Shown here piece by piece: positions 1-12,955 of a stretch of DNA of 64,000 nucleotides (within the stretch, counting starts at the first letter, position 1; each line of letters begins with the position of its first letter). The stretch is from Rhododendron vialii (Eukaryota > Streptophyta > Magnoliopsida > Ericales > Ericaceae), in the NCBI RefSeq assembly GCF_030253575.1, contig NC_080559.1, positions 5,726,501-5,790,500 of the forward strand, given 5' to 3'. Below the pieces are notes generated by a model, which worked only from the letters and a program-made list of their open reading frames with translations, did no database searches and was not told the origin of the DNA. Made by a program: the position numbers and the translations under genes.

Positions 1-2360
1 AGGAACATTTGGCAGGTGAAGCATGGAATGAAGGAGAAAATCGCGGGGATTAACCAGAGAGAGATTGTTCCGGCCACTTCCGCAATAACTGCATCTTGGC
101 CTAGAGCTTCCAAAATCGGGGTCGTAAACAAGAATAAGGGGAGTAGGAAAAGGGAGGTTATGGACAAGACAATCCATGATCTTTGAAGATATACACCAAG
201 CATGTGGTATTGGTTTGCACCGTATGCTTGCCCACACAGAGTCTCTAATGCACTAGCCATTCCCAGCTGCACAATCAAGAATCAAATTTAAGGGGAAAAT
301 TATGATTTTTTCGTTCCCTTTTGGCACACAAAAAAAATGAAAAAGAAGAAACCAGAGGCATTTTTCAATTTTACCATACAATTGCAAGTTCCATATCCGA
401 TATTATGCAAATTGACCTTTCACTTGCAGACTCGTTCATGGAAAATTCCTTAACTGAGAATATAATGCAACCATTTAAGGTATCAAACCAATTCTGCTAC
501 CAACTATGAAGCATGTGTACTAATGAAGGTTTTATAAGGTTCTGCCTCAAAAACTTCATTTTGGTTCTCTTCAAATTTCGCACATCGTTGGCATACAGCG
601 AATACCAAATCATTCTACAAAACGGAACTCGTACAACTTGAAGAAATTGGTAATGTAACAATAAGTTTCGAAGAGTCTACCGGGGGATACACTGTTGGGT
701 CCGGCGTGCTTCCATGGATTTGGTTACACAATACTACTCCATGCGATCGTTCTAAAAATAGACTTACAGGTGCAATGTCGAATGTCATAGAAGGCTTAAT
801 TGAAACCCTTCCTAACACCAATTGAGACCCGAGGGCTCTGCTGCCCGAGGGGCACAGGAGCCCCTACCCACACTCTCCAAACGCTGCCATTTTGATTAAA
901 TAAAAAATCTCAACCACCAATTTGCAATCTTATGGAGCAGAAACGTGATTATAAGAGGCTTAGAGACAAATTTTGATTATGTCTCTTTAGAATAATATGA
1001 TCAGAATAGTACGATCTTCACACCCGTTCAAACAGATTAAAAATTGGACCACTTAATTTTTTAACCATATTTTTTAATATATAAACGGCCTCAAAAAATT
1101 AGTGCTCAAATTTTCACTCCATTTGAATCGGTGCATAGTTCTTATTATTCTTATCATATTATTCTAAAGGGTCGTAATTCATTTTTATCTTCAGGGCTCT
1201 CATATTAAGTATATATTCTTTATTAGGACCCTATGGAGCATAAGTGTGATTATGTGAGCCCTAGAGATAAAAATAAATTACGACTCTTTAGAATAATATG
1301 ATAAGAATAACAAGATCTTTGCACCGATTCAATCGGAGTGAAAATTTGAGCACTAATTTTTTGAGACCGTTTATATATTAAAAAATATGGTTAAAAAATT
1401 AAGTGGTCCAATTTTTAATTTGTTTGAACGGGTGTGAAGATCTTACTATTCTGATCATATTATTCTAAAGAGACATAATCAAATTTTGTCTCTAAGGCTC
1501 TCATAATCACGTTTCTGCTTCATAGGATTGCAAATTGGTGGTTGAGATTTTTTATTTAATCAAAACGGCAGCGTTTGCAGAGTATGGGTAGGGGCTCCTT
1601 TGCAGAGTGTGGATAGGGGCTCCTGTGCCCCTCGGGCAGCAGAGCCCCGGATCCCACCAATTGGTTTTATGAGAGATGGTGGAAAGGCGGCCCAACACAC
1701 ACTATGACATTCCAAGCTTCGAATCGCAAAGTGAGGTAAGCATCTCCAACCTTCAAAATGAATGATAAATGTGACATATTGGAGGAAGATTTTGTAATTT
1801 ATTACATTATGAGAGAATCTAGAAGGAATCTATCTTACGTTTTAGAAATTTTGTCTTCAAAATGGGATTAGAATCTCTATATTTGAAGAACCAAAGGCAA
1901 TTTGAACACCCAAATATTTAAAAAATACGATAGGTCCCTCCTAAATTCTTTCAAAAAGTGTAAAAAGTAAAAAAAAATTACAAATTTTTTTTCCAATATA
2001 TCACATTCATTCTTTATTTTGAAATTTTAGAGATGAATTGGAGATGTTCTGTAAAGTGCACTTTTGAATGAACAAGAGAGATGGGCAACGAGGCTTTTAG
2101 AAACATACCAGGATGCCATTAGAAAACCTGACGATGACAGTTGTAACAAGAGCATAGGCAGCAAGCTCTGTCGACCCAATGTGCCCCATAAATGCCTGTC
2201 CGATGACCTGAGTTCCGAAATTCGAAAACCTTGTGAATATAGCCGGGCCGGCGACCACCCACATTTTCTTTGCCTCAACCCATAACTTGTCCTTGAGTTT
2301 CTCTTCTTCTTCTGGTCCTTTGCCATTTGTTAATAGGTTCTCAGTGATTTCGTTCCCCAT
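1..2360 (-). CDS. MATE/DTX transporter, gene A (partial, 3' part outside window)
   Basis: This is the 5' portion of a plant MATE efflux carrier, a membrane antiporter that exports organic compounds in exchange for protons or sodium. Visible exons are exon 1 at 2109-2360 and exon 2 at 1-266, cut by the window edge. The ATG at 2360 is the first true ATG; the in-frame TTG nine bases upstream is not a start. Exon 1 encodes an 84-residue cytosolic tail plus first membrane segment, with the family's WVVAGPAIFTRFS and GQAFMGHIGSTELAAYAL stretches. Exon 2 opens with LGMASALETLCGQAYGANQY, the MatE signature. Splice sites are canonical (GTATGT donor, GCAG acceptor). Exons 3-8 would lie left of position 1. 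Intron 1 (267-2108) is enlarged by a nested transposon pair. Closest relative in the window is gene B. No frameshift is seen in the visible part. Confidence 0.9.
693..1697. mobile_element. miniature (TRIM-like) solo LTR, interrupted
   Basis: The ends are TGTTGGG and CCCAACA, of the TG...CA type. The flanks are TACAC (688-692) and CACAC (1698-1702), a five-base target duplication with one mismatch; gene B intron 1 shows the empty site (CATACACTATACC). Without the foldback element inside it, the LTR is about 166 bp. A second copy of the same length lies at 30564-30728. Confidence 0.65.
825..1654. mobile_element. foldback Mutator-like element nested in the solo LTR
   Basis: An 830-bp near-palindrome: the left arm (GAGGGCTCTGCTGCCCGAGG) is mirrored at the right end (1631-1650) and pairing continues almost to the centre near 1210. 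The perfect nine-base target duplication CACCAATTG (816-824 and 1655-1663) is typical of Mutator-like elements. The sister LTR copy at 30564-30728 carries the uninterrupted site (AACACCAATTAATTTTA on its minus strand), which confirms both boundaries. It has no coding capacity. Confidence 0.8.
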
Positions 2361-2956
2361 TTTGTTCAACTATGCTCAGCTCCTCTTCTTCTTCTGCTGC
2401 TGCTGCTGCCAATAAATACTGCAGAAAGAAAACAAGAGCTAGGGATATATGTATACAAAACTAGCACAACCCAAGGAAGGAAGCCTACTGTTCTATCCTT
2501 TTGTATCTTCCTGTACCTTGCTAAGGTTTTAAATAGGTTTAGGTTTTAAATAGCCTGCCACAGATTCATTTTAAATTTGCGGTATTGGATCTCAGACTCT
2601 CAGTCTAGGAAAATGGATTCTCTCCGGTTCAAAGATTCGGACTAGACAAGATAGTCCATGTATAGACCGTTTATTTCTGCAATTAATGATTGAGATTTGT
2701 TTAAAAACTCTTTCATGAAAAAGTTAACTCTTACTTGGAAGAGTTTTTGAACAATTTTGAACTATTGATTATGCCAATGGATGGTCCCGATCTAAACTGT
2801 CTCGTCCAGTCCAAACCACAAACCATTCAACTGGTGAGGATCCAGACCCAAAATACAGTGATACTTTACGGGATGTCTGATAGTGAACTTTGTTCACTTG
2901 CAAGATTCTCAATAAATTTCAATATCTATCTTTCTCCATTTTGATTAAATGAGTAA

Positions 2957-3122
2957 TTATACAATAGTCTGAGAGTACCGTCATGTGGTACTCCGGACAA
3001 CTTTACAACCACACATTCCTTTGGGATTCATACACTTAACGGTAGATTCCATAGAAATGTATGATAATTGTAAAGTAATCCAGAGCAACACGTGGCTATA
3101 CTCACGGAGTACTATTATATAA
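2957..3122. mobile_element. short MITE with GAGAGTACCG-type inverted ends
   Basis: The left end TTATACAATAGTCTGAGAGT is mirrored by a right end reading ACTCACGGAGTACTATTATATAA. A related element lies at about 6554-6708 (GGGAGTACCGCCACGTA ... ACATGGCGGTACTCCTGTA). Both enclose a TACAACCACACATT phrase. No coding potential is visible. Confidence 0.45.
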
Positions 3123-3385
3123 TTTCGTTGATTAAATATCCTTAAAATACTTTATCCCAATGCATTTATCTTTAAAAATGAGTTTTTAGAATTCTATGGT
3201 CTACACTTTCTTTTTCAAGACAAATACGTAGTATATTTGAATAAAGTAAATAACGTCCGATCATCGCATTCACGTGGGAATCACTCATCCGTGCATGGTG
3301 CAATACATGTAGGCCCTCACGTGAATGTGACTATGAATACGTACTATCAATGCGCGTGGATCCCATATATAAATGTAAGCATATA

Positions 3386-3621
3386 TTCTTTCCGTTCCAA
3401 TTTATTTGTCATTTTTGAAAATTTGTGCTATTTTTCAATTAATTATATCTTGTAATTTATAATGTTTTAGGTGATTTTGAAAACATTGAATTATAGAACA
3501 AATCGAGATCTATCAAATAAGATTCATATTGGATATAAAATTCATTACCACTTTAAAGATATAACTAGTTTTTTAATCCAGTTAGAATAGAACTGGGACA
3601 AGTAAATTGGAACGGAGGGAG
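3386..3621. mobile_element. Stowaway-like MITE
   Basis: It starts TTCTTTCCGTTCCAATTTAT and ends with the inverted form ATAAATTGGAACGGAGGGAG style sequence, flanked by TA on both sides. At 236 bp it matches the length and interior of the copy at 54782-55019. Confidence 0.6.
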
Positions 3622-3641
3622 TAGTACATAGTTTTACCTTT

Positions 3642-4058
3642 CTTTTTTTTGTTTTTTTTGAACTGGTCAATATCATATATCAAAACTGTAGAAATTATCA
3701 GAAGGTAAAGGAATGAATCAAAGCTACCCAAGTCTAGACACAGGCACCTGCTACAAGTGCAGACCCGACAAAACGTCGGTTCATAAGAACCAATTACGAA
3801 AAAGGTAATAGAGAATCCACAAGTACACTCAGTTCAAATCTTAGAAAGCACATATACAATTTAGAGCACGAATCTGCCATCCTAAAGAGCCACACCGCCG
3901 TGTTCAGGACCTGTCGATCTGACACACAGACTCGCAACCACAAATACAGGACACTACTCCAAGATAAGCCCCTACTGACATGGAGAGCTGTTGCCGCTAC
4001 ACGCAAAGCATCAAGAAGCAACAGCCCCACCAACCAGTCCTCGCGGCCACGGCGTCAC
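3642..4058 (-). mobile_element. LINE-like retroposon tail (fragment)
   Basis: A T-rich tract at 3642-3660 on the plus strand would be a poly(A) tail on the minus strand. About 400 bp of more GC-rich DNA follows, without a long reading frame. Sequence after 4058 matches the region upstream of gene B near 15180, so this looks like an insertion. The family is not identified. Confidence 0.35.
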
Positions 4059-4448
4059 TTTTAGTACTCTTCCGTTTGAACTGAGAGGTGGAAAAGACAG
4101 ATAGCTTTGTACGGCGTAAATTTAGTAGTAGAATTTTAGGTAGAAATAGTTAATGCATGTATTAACAGCTATTTTAGTACTAATAATCACAGACGAGTTG
4201 CCGATTAAACTTAAATTACGTCAAAATTAGATTCTGTCGAACCCCACAAAAATGTGTATTTGAGAAGAGGTTTACAACCATACGTGACGTTGCCTAGAGC
4301 CATAGAGTAATTTTTCAACTCGCGCGGGGTTTGTGCCGCACGGGGAACGGTGCAGTTTGGTGCAGCCACATGGCCTGGAAAGCTGCAACATCTTTTATGC
4401 TTGTTTCTTGAAAGAAAACGAATCCCATTCTTGTAGGAGTATTTATTA

Positions 4449-4716
4449 CTCCCTCCATCTCTAAATATTTGGCACTTTTGGGAGTTCTAATTTTTAAGAA
4501 AGAAATATTATTGTATTGTACAAAAATTAAGTGTCCAATCTTACCCTTCTAGTGTACTTTGAAAAGTACTTGAAAATTTGAATTTGAAATTTTATGCCCA
4601 AAAGAAAAGGGTAACATGGGAAGTTTACCATATTTTGCTTTTGACTTTTCAAAATGGACAAATTATATGGGAGAATAAAAAACATGAAATTGCCAAACAT
4701 TTAGGGACGGAGGGAG
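4449..4716. mobile_element. Stowaway MITE
   Basis: The ends CTCCCTCCATCTCTAAATAT and TTTAGGGACGGAGGGAG are inverted repeats flanked by TA (4447-4448 and 4717-4718). The length is 268 bp and it is non-coding. Confidence 0.8.
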
Positions 4717-4718
4717 TA

Positions 4719-5739
4719 TTTACACGAGCAGTCCTGCTACGGAAATCGAGGTGCACAGACGGCCTTCCGGGCTGATATGTGTAGATGTTCAATTTAATCT
4801 TTCATTTTTTCGTTCAGATTTCAAATCCGTAAAAAAATAGAAAATTGGATCGAACACCTACACATATCGGATTGAGCAGATTTTTCACAGGCCTATTCAA
4901 ATTTTTTTTTAAAATTATTGAACAATTTAGATCATCCATACGGAGCCCAAAGTGAACCCGTGGCCGTCGGCTTCCCTAGCTTTTTCGTTACACGAGCAGG
5001 TGAAGCACAAAGTCATTAATCCACTAATGCTAGGATCCCATAAAGTATCTCACAGGAGAATTAATCTACCACCACACCCATGTGTTTTTGCGAGACGATA
5101 TATATCAATGGGAGTTAGCGAAATGTTAGTATATTAGTTAACGACGAGCTTAATTAGAGGCTATTCATAGCCCTGAAAACCCCAAATTTGCTCTCCGTTG
5201 GACTTGAACCTTAGTCACCCATGTTTATATGCATATTTACGTGAGTGTTTGAAGTTCCACACAGCGCTTGTTTGGGACCCGTGAGTCCAAGATTGTGACG
5301 AATTTTTATGAATTGAGGATTAATTATGATCTCTTGAATCTCCAACTTCTTCATTGCCTCTCTTGATCTCTAATCTTGTTTTCTCTCATTATCTCTAATT
5401 CATTATCTTATTGATCTCTTTTTTCTCATTGTGTTCTTCTAAAAAGGAAGAGATTTAAGTATGGAGGAAGGGAAAAAAAAAAGATGCATCAAACTTATTG
5501 ATGCACCCACCACACTGGATTATTTATCCAGGGTGGAGATCGGAGAGTTTGGAGACTGCGCAAGTAAGAGCATCCGCATTTAACTCCTTGAAATTTCGTG
5601 TGTTACATGACAAAAAGTGATAAGAGTAGGGTTCAAAAATTATGCGTTAGAGAGTTATTGGGTAAAGAATGAAAAAGTGACACATTTGACATTGTTAGTG
5701 GAGTATATTTTTAAAATGGTGTTTAAAGTGTAAAAAAAA

Positions 5740-5779
<40 letters not shown>

Positions 5780-7131
5780 TTATTTATTTATAAAAAAAGT
5801 ACTACTACAAAAATTGCCATCCACCCGTCCCTTTTCTCTTGCTCCTCCTGACATTATTCTGGCGCCTCTCTCTCTTAAAATTAAATACTAGTGTCGTTTT
5901 CGTTCGATGCATGGAACAAATAAGAAATTTTGTGTGAACTTGATATTTTGTAGTGGAGCCACACAAATATTTTATCTCATTCATCGAACAGAAACGACGC
6001 TAGTTAATGGAAAATGAATCCGGGTGGCGTGCTGTCTCTCATGAACAACATGAGTGTTGGGCCAATTCATGTCGTCCATACTCGGCAATAGATGACTCAG
6101 ATTGCAACAAATATTAAATCAAATTAAATTACTTCAAAAAAAAATCTAACCAAAAAATCAAATATTGTACCCATTCAATGCATGGGATAAAAAAATAAAA
6201 TTGGTTTTTTCGACCCCATGCATCGAACGGGCACAATGCTAGTGATAAAAAATATAATTAAATATTTTTTGTGTCCAATGTTCGATGCACGCTAGCATTA
6301 GTCTCATTTTGTGCATTGAAAGACATTTGTGATGTAAAATGAATTTAGAGTACCACGTGATGGTACCCCTGCTGGGACATAGAATAATTTTTCCTATGTC
6401 CCTCTCCCTCTCCCACCACACACGTTTTTCTTTCTTTTTTTTTTTAAAATAAAATTTAAATTCTAGAAATTTAAAATTGAGGGTTTAGAACCTTTAGGCT
6501 TCAACTACATTTCTATAGTATAGAAAATAGAGATATATAGATATATAGATAGATTAATCCGGGAGTACCGCCACGTAATATTCTGGATCACCGTACGTAC
6601 AACCACACATTCCAGTAGAATCTATTACTAAGTGTATGAACCCCACAAAAATGTGTGGTTGTAAAGTGATTCGGAGTACCACATGGCGGTACTCCTGTAC
6701 TATTGTGTAAGGTCCATATTTCGTGGTGTGTCTTATTTGGCAATTTCATGACAAAACACATATTGGCGTATATCCCATAATATCGAGTTATAATTTATTT
6801 TTTTATTTATTATTAGAGTGTCTGTTTAGAAAGTGGAAGGAAATCAATATTATTTTGTATTTGAGAGCGGTAGACGTTAGTCAAGTTATTACTGGGCCGG
6901 TTTGTGAAAGTATTGGGAAAAAGAATTTCGTGCTCATGGAAAGGATTTGATGCACATAGAAATGATGTGCTACACATTGAATTGATATATCGGTAAATCA
7001 TTTGCTGGGGTGAGAAAAGGAAAAAGATTTTTTTAGATTAATTTACGGTTTGATCGGCAAGTCGGTCTTTGAAGCCATGGCATTAATCAAAGGCCTAAAA
7101 GGTTTATTTCCATACAAGGACATGTGTCTTC
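4719..7131. other. intergenic repeat-rich DNA between genes A and B
   Basis: No credible coding exon was found. It holds a (TA)n tract at 5743-5775, a GAGTACC-type MITE near 6554-6708, and AT-rich unassigned sequence. A candidate leader exon for gene A was looked for here and not recognised. Confidence 0.5.
5743..5775. repeat. (TA)n microsatellite
   Basis: About 16 uninterrupted TA units followed by a TTTA-rich stretch. Confidence 0.9.
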
Positions 7132-7134
7132 TTA

Positions 7135-7503
7135 GAGCAAGTTTACCAGCTGAGGGAAACAGCCGAAAAAGCTACTCTAGCTAACTAAAGAGTGAAATTT
7201 TCACCTGCAGCAGCGTTGCTAAAACCCACGGTAGAATCCCTTCAACTACAGTTGTTAGCTTCTTCTGCTAACAACTGTTCATGAGCAACCCATTAAACAA
7301 TTAGTTTTTCTCCTCCTCCTCCTCCTCCTCTCTCTCTCCAACGAAGAAAGACTAGAAAGACTTGGTTGAGGAAAAAATTGATATTTTAATAAAGAATATG
7401 TAAATAAATAGTATTAGTGTAGTATTGAGAGAGATATAAGTAGGTAAGATGAAAAAGTGCACTATTGATCAGTATTTTTACATTTTCATTAGTGTACATG
7501 CTC
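7135..7503. mobile_element. PIF/Harbinger-like MITE
   Basis: The element runs from GAGCAAGTTTACC to AGTGTACATGCTC, imperfect inverted ends, flanked by a TTA three-base duplication (7132-7134 and 7504-7506). It sits immediately upstream of a TATAAAA motif in an LTR-like sequence. The length is 369 bp. Confidence 0.6.
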
Positions 7504-8010
7504 TTAGGCTATAAAATGAGTGGTGCTTTCATTGCTAATAAAAGGTGAACAGAACAAGAAAGAAACAGGGTGGCCTCCTTTATGCTTGGGTGGGGAAGCC
7601 GTGAGCTATAAGAATATGCGTTGAAGAGGATTTTGTTGATTTTTGTGTCTTGGTGTACAAAATGGGATCTCTCGATCATTGATACTCCACGATAACTCCA
7701 AGAAGTTTTCACTTTATCAAATCAACTTAGTTTGATTCGCTTTCGGTGGATTTCTGGAAGAGTATTGGAAGGCTTGAGGATTCAAGGCAGCGGCAGTCAA
7801 TCACTGAGTGCGATGTACATGTGACTCGGCAGGTAATACTTAGAACGTTGTGAGGATTTACTTCATTTGGATATGTATATCTGTAACTGCATAATGATTG
7901 TAGTAATTTAATTCTTTCCCGTGGTTTTTACCCGTATTTGAGGTTTTCCACGTATATCCTGACATTATCGATTTATTGTTTCCTTTCATGCGACTGATTT
8001 ATTTATTGAT
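7504..8010 (+). mobile_element. Copia-type LTR remnant (R-U5 side)
   Basis: The CTATAAAATGAG TATA box at 7509-7520 is followed about 400 bp later by CCGTGGTTTTTACCCGTATT and GGTTTTCCACGTA (7920-7954), a stretch I recognise as the R-U5 signature of many plant Copia LTRs. The outer boundaries could not be fixed and no coding region follows, so it is a remnant or degraded solo LTR on the plus strand. Confidence 0.5.
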
Positions 8011-8030
8011 TGATGGGTAGATTTATTAAA

Positions 8031-8963
8031 GAGGTCAAAACATAGCAAATATTTATATACCTAGACGTGCTAGGATTTTTCATATTGAATAATTACTCCT
8101 CTGTCTCTCTCAAGATTGTGTCCTGCGTACAATTCCTTTGAAAAAAAAGACAAAGGCTAAAAGCCAAAAAATTTGACTTGAGATGGAGAGTTTTGCATGA
8201 TTGAATTCCAAGATGCTGCAACTATAATAATGGAAAGCTAGAAGCAGCCAAAACGAAAAGTCCTGCTGCCATTTTTTGTGAGTAAAAGTGTTTTGGCGGC
8301 ATAGATCCATTTTCCCACTACGGAAAATCTTGCCAAAATGACCAGATCAGTTTTGTGGGAAAGTAAGTCATGCAGAAAAACTTAGAAGTGTGGATCCTAT
8401 TATTTCTTTGGTAACTGAACACTACAAAAGTTATGGAAAAATTAATTTTTTCATCATTTCTTGTACTTTCATGACAATTGAACGGGCCTAAGTAAGGCAA
8501 TTGGGCACAGGCCCACAAGTGTAAAATGGGTTGTTTGGGATCTAAAATGGGTCTCTATTAGTACAAAAAGATATATTGGACATACTATATATTTTGGTAA
8601 TTAAAAAAGCCATAGTTTTTGCACACTACATGTCAAGGTAAAACCATATCCGAAAACATGTCCACTGACATAAAGAGTACATTTCTAAGCAACGTGGGAC
8701 AAGAAACTTTCTTGTTTCGACAATCCCACATGATCCAACCGATACGACAACAAAACATGCATTATTACTACAATAATAAAACTATTTCAGATCCATCAAA
8801 CCTAATGCTCACAAATCCAATATCCCTCCATGAAGTCTCCTCAAATAAAAAATCGGATAGTGATGCCAAATCCGTCGTTTTCATTTATTTATCAAGTCCA
8901 TGAATCCAAAAAAGGCATTACCTTTCAATCAATCAAGAACCATAAGATCAAAAAATATCTTTC
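8031..8963. other. 3' flank of gene B
   Basis: This AT-rich stretch lies just downstream of the gene B stop codon and should contain its 3' UTR and terminator region. No other gene or clear repeat boundary was seen. Confidence 0.4.
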
Positions 8964-11900
8964 TCATGCATTCTCCTGATTCACAATGGGTGGTTCAGGC
9001 TCCACAAACCACTTGTTAACTCGTTTATGAGCAATTGATACCTGCAAAAAATAAAAAAATTCAAGTTACCAGACAATGGTACGGTACGGGATTCGAATCC
9101 TTGGTCCAAGTGCATGGATCCTGTCACGTTCCGACTTGGATGATCCGGGCCATTCAAACAAGCAAATATGTTTATCAGATAGTATTAAAAGTACTTAATC
9201 CAGTCAAATTTGTCTTGAAAAACCAGAAAAGTTAGAATTTTGACGGTCTAGGAGTATTATTTTTCTGAAAACAAGTTTGAGTGGATATGCTAATCATTGG
9301 GTCCTACGAAATAGATGGTTCAATCGATCATCCAAACAACAAAGGGATGGATCATAAGCTACCGACAAGCTGAGTTCATTCAAGAAAAAGCACTGCCGGC
9401 AAGATTACAAGAGAAGATAGAATTTTTTTTCTTGGTTCGTCCATTTCGAGTTAGTTTACGCGCACCTCAACTATTTCCCTTGCTGGTTCAGTCAGAGATA
9501 GGTCATCCCCGTTCAGCCTAGGAGGGGATTCACAAGAGATTTCTCTCCTGTGGCCTCGCCCAAAAGGTTGCCAAGTTTGAACTCACGAATAAACGAAAGA
9601 ATATTGGAATACATGAAACATATCCGTACCTGTTTATCCCAATCAGTTTTGCAAGTGATTATGACCAGCACAACGGTTTGAATGAATGTCCCGAACAGCA
9701 TTCCAATCCAGACACCCTACAGGGACCAATACCCAGAAGCAATTGTTTACAAAGAAGGAAACCAACTTGACTTATAAGTAAGGGGTGCACTACAGTATTC
9801 CTGGATCCGATTTAATAGGCTCAGGAAAATGGTCTAAGATCAAGGAAAACAGATCGCAGGTAGTGATGCGAGTTTTTTTGCCAATTGTCATGATTTCAAC
9901 ACGTTACGGTACATATTCAAAAAAAAAAAAAACACGTTACGGTAATGCTATGCTTGGATCTTGGATTTGTGGAGGAAAACATGCACGAACGTAATGAAAA
10001 AAAATGTGGGAAAAGAAAAGTAAGCACTTGTTTAATTTGAAGAACAAGTACTTGTCAAAGAAATCCATTTGCTTGGTTTTCTAGTGTTGGATTCATTGCC
10101 TTCGTGTCCGTGGTTTTCTGGGTTTGAACTCATATGAATCATATCCTTCCCGGTAGTCATAGTATGCAGGAAAACGACGAATGAAATGAATCACCTTGAC
10201 TTGGAAATCGAACACATAACCGAGTACAACTCCCACCGGAACCCCTACTAGGTAATAGCACGCAATGTTAACGTAAGTCACAATGCTCTGCCAGCCAGCA
10301 CCAACAGCAACACCTGCACAACGAAAAACGAAAGTTGTACCAAACGTTCCGTTAAGAACTCATACAGTCGTAGCTGCCGTACTCCTTGTTTCCAGTAAGA
10401 AACTATAATTCTAGCTACTCGGAATTTGACTGCTGGGCTAATGGCCCAGGTCTAAGTCGAGTCCCTCTTCGTGTCTGTGTGCACTGCAGGAGAAGTAAAT
10501 CAGAAGAGTGTTTACCGGAAAGAACTGGTTGAACGCTGTTCAAAAGAATGGACCAGGCTAACAGATTTGATAAATCTCCAACTGCAGCAGCTATGTCACT
10601 ATTCTCCGTGAATATGTAAGCTAGGCGCCCCCGAAAGAGCAGGAAGAACACAAACAGCACGAATCCGATCAAAAATGATGTTAGCACTATATTCACAATG
10701 GAGAATTTCGCAGCTTTTGAGCTCCCTCTTCCAAGTTCATTCGCGACCCGAACGCTGGAAGTTTCCAAAGATAAAAACACCACCACAAGAGTAAAATGTA
10801 AAAGCACATTTCGATGAGGTATGAGATACGCATCGAGTGCCAATTAAGATATGATTGCTGTAGTTCTAGTACCTAGCTGCAGCCAAGAAACCAAGAGAGA
10901 TCATCATTTCCCAGCCATTGATATTGAGGCTGCAAAAAACACATATGCTTGCAATCAGTTGGATGATAAAGCAGTCGTAAAAATTCGATAGGGAAACAGT
11001 AAGTGAAGAAAGGGTTGGAAAAAGAGTTGTTACCAAATAGAGAGAGCATCTATAGCAACCTCGGCGTTTCCCATGTTCCCCGTTAGTAGAATCAGCACTG
11101 TGTTATACCAGAGTTCGAGACTGTCAAAGACATCTCACGTTTAAATTCATGAGGGAACCCCTTTTTCATCCAAAAGAAGCAATACCAAATTTTCGCCTAC
11201 GGAACTGTTTTATTAAGCAAATGGAACCATACTGAATAAGATAAAGAAGTGGTACGTAGTTGAGTTCTTACTCTTCTTTTCGCATGCAATTGAGACAAAC
11301 AAATTATCTTCCTTGTGCTACAGAACCAGAATATGAGAAAAGTTGGCGGTTAAAAAGTATGCCAAATAGTAGTTCCCCTGAATATCGGTTCATGTTTGGT
11401 GCTGATATAACCTTTGGAACCATATGCACAAAGTAGCTGCCCTTATATAGAACGCACATTCTCAGGGCTCCGTTTTTAGCACTGAACCAATGGCTCCCTG
11501 ATCTATGATTACTACTAAATAGTTAACCTACATTTGAGGTTAAATTATGCATCTTGACCAAACATATCATACAGTAAAATGGCAGACAATTTGTTCCTCC
11601 ATAGCGATTCTTGTGCCAGTTCTTCATAGCTTGTCAATTTACAACAAACTCTTAATTCTGAAGTTGGCAATAACTTTCTACTTCTAGACCGAACTGAACC
11701 GAATCCAAAACAATTTCAGTGCTTACACATTGACTTGCGATATATGAAAGAAGGCTTAGCTTACCAAAGCATGGCACCGGAGGATAAAGAGAGCTTGACG
11801 ACTGGCCACAGATCCTTGAAAGCCACTGACGAGAAACCCTTCCATGTTTCTTGGCACCCTCCACATATAACAAAAGCAAGCTGGCCGATATTCGGAAGCC

Positions 11901-12925
11901 AATATGCCACAAGTGTAGACACCATTGCCCCCGGAATACCAAACTTGTATCTCACCGTCAACAGCCATGAGAGGAAGAGGTGGAGCGCAAGCGAAAGTGC
12001 TGACAAGTATGCGATAATCGTGTTCTTGCTCTGTGCCTGCAGGAACATTTGGCAGGTGAAGCACGGAATGAAGGAGAACATCGCCGGGATTAACCAGAGA
12101 GAAATTGTCCCTGCCACTTCAGCAATAGCCGAGTCTTGGCCTAGAGCTTCCAAGATCGGGGTCGCAAACAAGAACAAGGGGACTAGGAAAAGTGAGGTCA
12201 TGAACAAGACAAGCCATGATCTTTGAAGATATATACCAAGCATGTGGTATTGGTTTGCTCCATATGCTTGCCCACAGAGAGTCTCCAATGCACTAGCCAT
12301 TCCCAGCTGCACAGTCAAGAATCAAAATGAAGCGAAAAGTTTCAGAATTTTCCTTTTTCTTCAGCTTTTCGAAACAAAAGGAAATCCTCAACTAATGATA
12401 AACTAGTTGAAAAACTCGTCGGTTAAGAGCACCTCCTGTAAATATTTCAAGTGTCAAATCTCAAACACCAACCCATCCTTTAAACTCATGTCTCTTTCCC
12501 TTCAAATTTCTCGTATTGTTAGCATACGACAATACCAAATCGTACTACGAAAAGCCGAGTTTGTATAGCAACAAAATTTGAAGAGTCTACCCGACATACA
12601 CTATACCATTTTCCTCTTCAAAAAATACACTTCCAAACATGCTAGAGAAAGGCTAGGGGATAGAACATACCAGGATGCCACTGGTAAACCTGAGGAAGAC
12701 AGTTACAACAAGTGCATAGGCAGCAAGCTCCGTAGAACCAATGTGACCAACAAATGCCTGTCCAATGATATGGATTCCAAAAGTCGAAAACCTGGTGAAT
12801 ATGGCCGGACCCGCCACGACCCACATTTTCTTGTTCTCAATCCATAACCTGTCCTTGAGTTTTTCCTCTCCGGCATTAGCGTCGACCTCTTTGGTCAATA
12901 GCTTCTCATTGATTTCACCCTTCAT
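8964..12925 (-). CDS. MATE/DTX transporter, gene B (complete)
   Basis: A complete plant MATE (DETOXIFICATION) antiporter of 487 residues. Exons: 12671-12925, 11765-12306, 11034-11120, 10873-10929, 10516-10754, 10195-10313, 9630-9716, 8964-9041; all junctions are GT-AG and phases join without a break. The start is the ATG at 12925; the TTG nine bases upstream is not used. Twelve hydrophobic segments are expected: about one and a half in exon 1, to segment 6 in exon 2, then one or two per exon. Key stretches are LETLCGQAYGANQYHMLG (about 92-109), the CGGC loop (233-236), a membrane Glu268 in LELWYN, Asp290 in AIDALSIC, and QPVLSGVAVGAGWQ. The C-terminal tail is a short hydrophilic 25 residues ending PPIVNQENA. 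By recollection it resembles the Arabidopsis DTX21-26 group; substrate and membrane are unknown. It looks fully functional. Confidence 0.95.
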
Positions 12926-12955
12926 TTTGTTCAACTATGATCTCCTCAATAAATA

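Larger units (their letters stand above)
267..2108 (-). other. intron 1 of gene A with nested insertions
   Basis: The intron is about five times longer than intron 1 of gene B (364 bp). The excess is a miniature solo LTR (693-1697) that itself contains a foldback element (825-1654), plus a likely MITE at about 1739-2046 whose ends read GCATCTCCAA and TTGGAGATG. The remaining bases align loosely with intron 1 of gene B, including the phrase GAAGAGTCTACC. Confidence 0.7.

Noticed and set aside
11735..12226. A 163-codon plus-strand frame over gene B exon 2, with similar frames over the other copies
   Set aside because: It is the antisense shadow of MATE exon 2. Codon pattern, splice sites and conservation all favour the minus strand.
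12926..12934. Upstream in-frame start codons for genes A, B, D and E
   Set aside because: The codons at 2369, 12934, 40517 and 63233 are TTG, not ATG. The first true ATGs (2360, 12925, 40502, 63200) are conserved between paralogues and in good context.
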